Below are positions 6,479 to 8,006 of a DNA stretch of 8,006 nucleotides, piece after piece. A model generated the notes under the pieces. The model saw only the letters and a program-made list of their open reading frames with translations. It ran no database searches and had not been told where the DNA came from. How positions within the stretch are numbered: the first letter of the stretch is position 1; each line of letters begins with the position of its first letter. The position numbers and the translations under genes were made by a program. Source of the stretch: JAADHY01 sp964428935 (GTDB taxonomy: Bacteria; Planctomycetota; Planctomycetia; Planctomycetales; Planctomycetaceae); contig CAYSAG010000244.1 of NCBI GenBank assembly GCA_964428935.1, positions 1-8,006 on the forward strand, in the 5' to 3' direction.

Positions 6479-7306
6479 TCACGCCGCGGCGGCTGACGGC
6501 GTGGAGCTCCACAGCGGCTCGTCCTGCACAATCTCTTCGACCAACGCTCCGTAGTCCTGCGCACCGGCCGACTTGGGAGCGTACTCGAAAATCGACTGGC
6601 AGTAACTGGGAGCCTCGGCCAGTTTGATGTTGCGGCGAATCTTGGTGTCGAAGATTCGAGCCTGAGCCCACGGAGCGTGTGGGTCGCTGTTTTCCAGAAA
6701 CGTTCGCAAGTCGTCGGCCACGTCGGCCGCCAGCCGAGTGCCCGTCTCGTACAAACAGAACACAATGCCGCTCACTCGCAGCGACCGATTCAACCGACGG
6801 GTAATCAGCGCCGTGGTCTCGAACAACTTCGAAAGGCCTTGCAGAGCCAAGAAGTGCGGCTGCAGCGGAATGATGACCTCCCGGCCGGCGCTCAGCGCGT
6901 TGACGGTCAACACGCCCAACGACGGCGGGCAGTCCATGATGACGTAGTCGTACGACTCGGTCGCCAGCAATTTCTGTAGGGCGTCGCGAAGAATGAGCTC
7001 GCGGTAAGGGTCGTCGGCCAGCTCTAGTTCCGCGGCGGCCAAGTCGACGTTGGCCGGGACCAACCAAAGATTGGGGGACACCAGCCGGCGAACTTTTTCC
7101 AGTCCCACCTCGCGTGTAAAGACGCGGTAGACGGTCATGGAGTCGGCCGAAGCGTCAACGCCCAAATGCAGCGACGCGTGTCCTTGAGGGTCTAGGTCGA
7201 TCAGGCAGACGCGGCGTCCACGCATGGCCAGTCCGGCCGAGACGTTGACGCTGGTGGTCGTCTTGCCCACACCACCTTTCTGATTCATCACAGTAATGAT
7301 TCTCAT
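6479..7306 (-). CDS. ParA/Soj-type ATPase (orphan, no parB in view)
   Basis: The 275 aa protein is a deviant Walker ATPase of the ParA/Soj/MinD superfamily, closest in layout to Soj. Such proteins form ATP-dependent dimers on the nucleoid and position DNA or protein cargo. Seen directly are the deviant Walker A KGGVGKTT (10-17, with signature Lys10), Walker A' DLDPQG (37-42), VPANVDLAAAELEL (83-96) and Walker B MDCPPSLG (124-131). The C-terminal block has TKIRRNIKLAEAPS and KSAGAQDY, typical of DNA-binding ParA proteins. There is no N-terminal helix-turn-helix extension and no MinD-like amphipathic C-terminal helix. The ATG at 7306 has GGAG 8 nt upstream. No parB or recognisable parS is in the window; the neighbours are a membrane protein upstream and a cyclase downstream. 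It may segregate the chromosome with a distant ParB or position another cargo. Family is firm, role is not. Confidence 0.93.
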   Translation of the reverse strand: MRIITVMNQKGGVGKTTTSVNVSAGLAMRGRRVCLIDLDPQGHASLHLGVDASADSMTVYRVFTREVGLEKVRRLVSPNLWLVPANVDLAAAELELADDPYRELILRDALQKLLATESYDYVIMDCPPSLGVLTVNALSAGREVIIPLQPHFLALQGLSKLFETTALITRRLNRSLRVSGIVFCLYETGTRLAADVADDLRTFLENSDPHAPWAQARIFDTKIRRNIKLAEAPSYCQSIFEYAPKSAGAQDYGALVEEIVQDEPLWSSTPSAAAA

Positions 7307-7418
7307 CCTTGAGACTCCAATGGCTCCTCTGCGTGGTGCCGGTTCTGGTGGCGTGCCGGGCAGAGCCGAAGGGCAGGCCGCTCAACCACCCCGGCTGGCT
7401 GACTGGAGCGGCCGTCGA

Positions 7419-7433
7419 ACGGCGAACCGCCGT
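7419..7433 (-). promoter_or_regulatory. Perfect hairpin at the predicted 5' end of the parA transcript
   Basis: ACGGCG and CGCCGT (6 bp) flank a 3-nt loop at 7419-7433, roughly 8-22 nt into the transcript expected from the promoter at 7449-7475. It is bracketed by two copies of GCGGCCG (7408-7414 and 7441-7447). It may stabilise the mRNA 5' end or form part of an operator. Confidence 0.35.
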
Positions 7434-7448
7434 CACGGAAGCGGCCGA

Positions 7449-7475
7449 AGTATACCGGCCGGACGAAGACGTCAA
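7449..7475 (-). promoter_or_regulatory. Candidate sigma-70-type promoter for parA
   Basis: On the minus strand TTGACG (7475-7470) and TATACT (7454-7449) match 5 of 6 and 4 of 6 consensus positions. The spacer is 15 nt; reading the -35 box one base earlier gives 16. The spacer ends in the palindrome CCGGCCGG (7455-7462), a possible operator. A transcript from about 7441 would have a leader of some 135 nt before the parA ATG. Confidence 0.45.
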
Positions 7476-7569
7476 AAGACGAGTTTTGGTGAAGGCGACT
7501 CGGTTTCGGGACAGCCGAACAGAATCTGGCTCGACAGCCGCCAACACCCCCCTCGCGTGCCGGGCTCGC

Positions 7570-8006
7570 TCACAAGTGCTTCGCCAACACTTGCGACAAA
7601 GCGGAGAAAAAAAGGTCGGCCAGGAACCGGTTTTTCCAAAACGCCTCCACGGCTTCGTCGCGGCGAAACAGTGCCTTCACGGCCAGCGCCAGGTACACGT
7701 TTCCACAGGCCGCCAAAATGAAAAGGACGACCGTCCCCCAAATGGCCGACTCGACGGGCGGCCCCTTGACTTCCTGGAGCCCGACAACAGCAAACAGCAG
7801 AGCGACCAGAAAGTGAACGAGCCACCAAAGGGAAAAAAGGGGGCTCAACACTCGCGGTCCCGCGCCCACGGCGGCGGCCACTGCCGGGCCGACCGGTCGT
7901 CGGTCCCACCGGGCCGCTTGCCAAAACGCCCAGAACAGCCGTCCTTCCAACAGAGGTGTCGCAACAAAAAGCGTCAACAAGTAGGCCCAGTCAGGCACAC
8001 GGAAAG
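7570..8006 (-). CDS. Small multi-pass membrane protein, unrecognised, probably cut by the window edge
   Basis: I do not recognise a family. The visible part, at least 142 aa, is hydrophobic and rich in Trp, Phe and Leu. Likely membrane segments are at about 52-74 (LSPLFSLWWLVHFLVALLFA core) and 84-108 (IWGTVVLFILAACGNVYLAL core). A shorter hydrophobic stretch near the start (about 5-16) is followed by a Trp/Phe-rich amphipathic part, and a glycine/alanine-rich run lies at 36-48. The C-terminal 30 residues are charged then amphipathic. The first possible start in view is a GTG at 7998, but it has no Shine-Dalgarno in the 8 bases before it and the frame stays open to the edge, so the real start may lie outside. 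The stop is TGA at 7572-7570. The gene is 263 bp upstream of parA on the same strand, and parA has its own candidate promoter, so co-transcription is possible but not implied. Confidence 0.6.
   Translation of the reverse strand, partial: FRVPDWAYLLTLFVATPLLEGRLFWAFWQAARWDRRPVGPAVAAAVGAGPRVLSPLFSLWWLVHFLVALLFAVVGLQEVKGPPVESAIWGTVVLFILAACGNVYLALAVKALFRRDEAVEAFWKNRFLADLFFSALSQVLAKHL

Noticed and set aside
6372..7067. 231-codon alternative frame within parA, running past its stop
   Set aside because: It is an Arg-rich out-of-frame reading of parA; the parA frame has all expected ATPase motifs.
6479..7306. Plasmid or integrated element suggested by a ParA homologue
   Set aside because: No replication gene, parB, integrase, transposase, tRNA or flanking direct repeats are seen, and the neighbours look chromosomal.

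Overview
This is a high-GC bacterial chromosomal window holding six protein-coding genes. I found no mobile element, CRISPR array, rRNA or tRNA. The best guess at the source is a Planctomycetota bacterium, possibly of the Pirellulales type. This is inferred from the mix of a secreted GH95 glycosidase, a multidomain FHA/class III cyclase with the 'GDFQGD' variant motif and a YbdK-type ligase. It was not tested by any search.

Layout from left to right: a YbdK/GCS2-family carboxylate-amine ligase on the plus strand (9-1139) converges across 72 bp on a secreted GH95 alpha-L-fucosidase-type enzyme on the minus strand (3449-1212). A 444 bp divergent intergenic region with several inverted repeats separates this enzyme from cutA on the plus strand (3894-4208). 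cutA converges, across about 200 bp with two overlapping alternative hairpins, on an FHA / GAF-like / class III nucleotide cyclase protein on the minus strand (6195-4411). Upstream of the cyclase, also on the minus strand, lie a Soj/ParA-type ATPase (7306-6479) and a small membrane protein that runs to or past the right edge.

The genes do not form one pathway. The three right-hand minus-strand genes share a direction but are separated by gaps of about 260-280 bp, so they look like separate transcription units rather than a tight operon. The cyclase probably turns a phospho-threonine signal (FHA) and possibly a ligand signal (GAF-like) into a cyclic nucleotide. The ParA homologue has no parB partner in view. 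The GH95 enzyme is exported and probably acts on fucose- or related deoxy/galacto-sugar-containing glycans.

I do not see a convincing new multi-gene system here. The points most worth a second look are the cyclase active site (Asp in place of the purine-selecting Lys), the Asp for Asn substitution in the GH95 catalytic motif, the structured cutA/GH95 intergenic region, and the orphan ParA with a palindrome-rich promoter.
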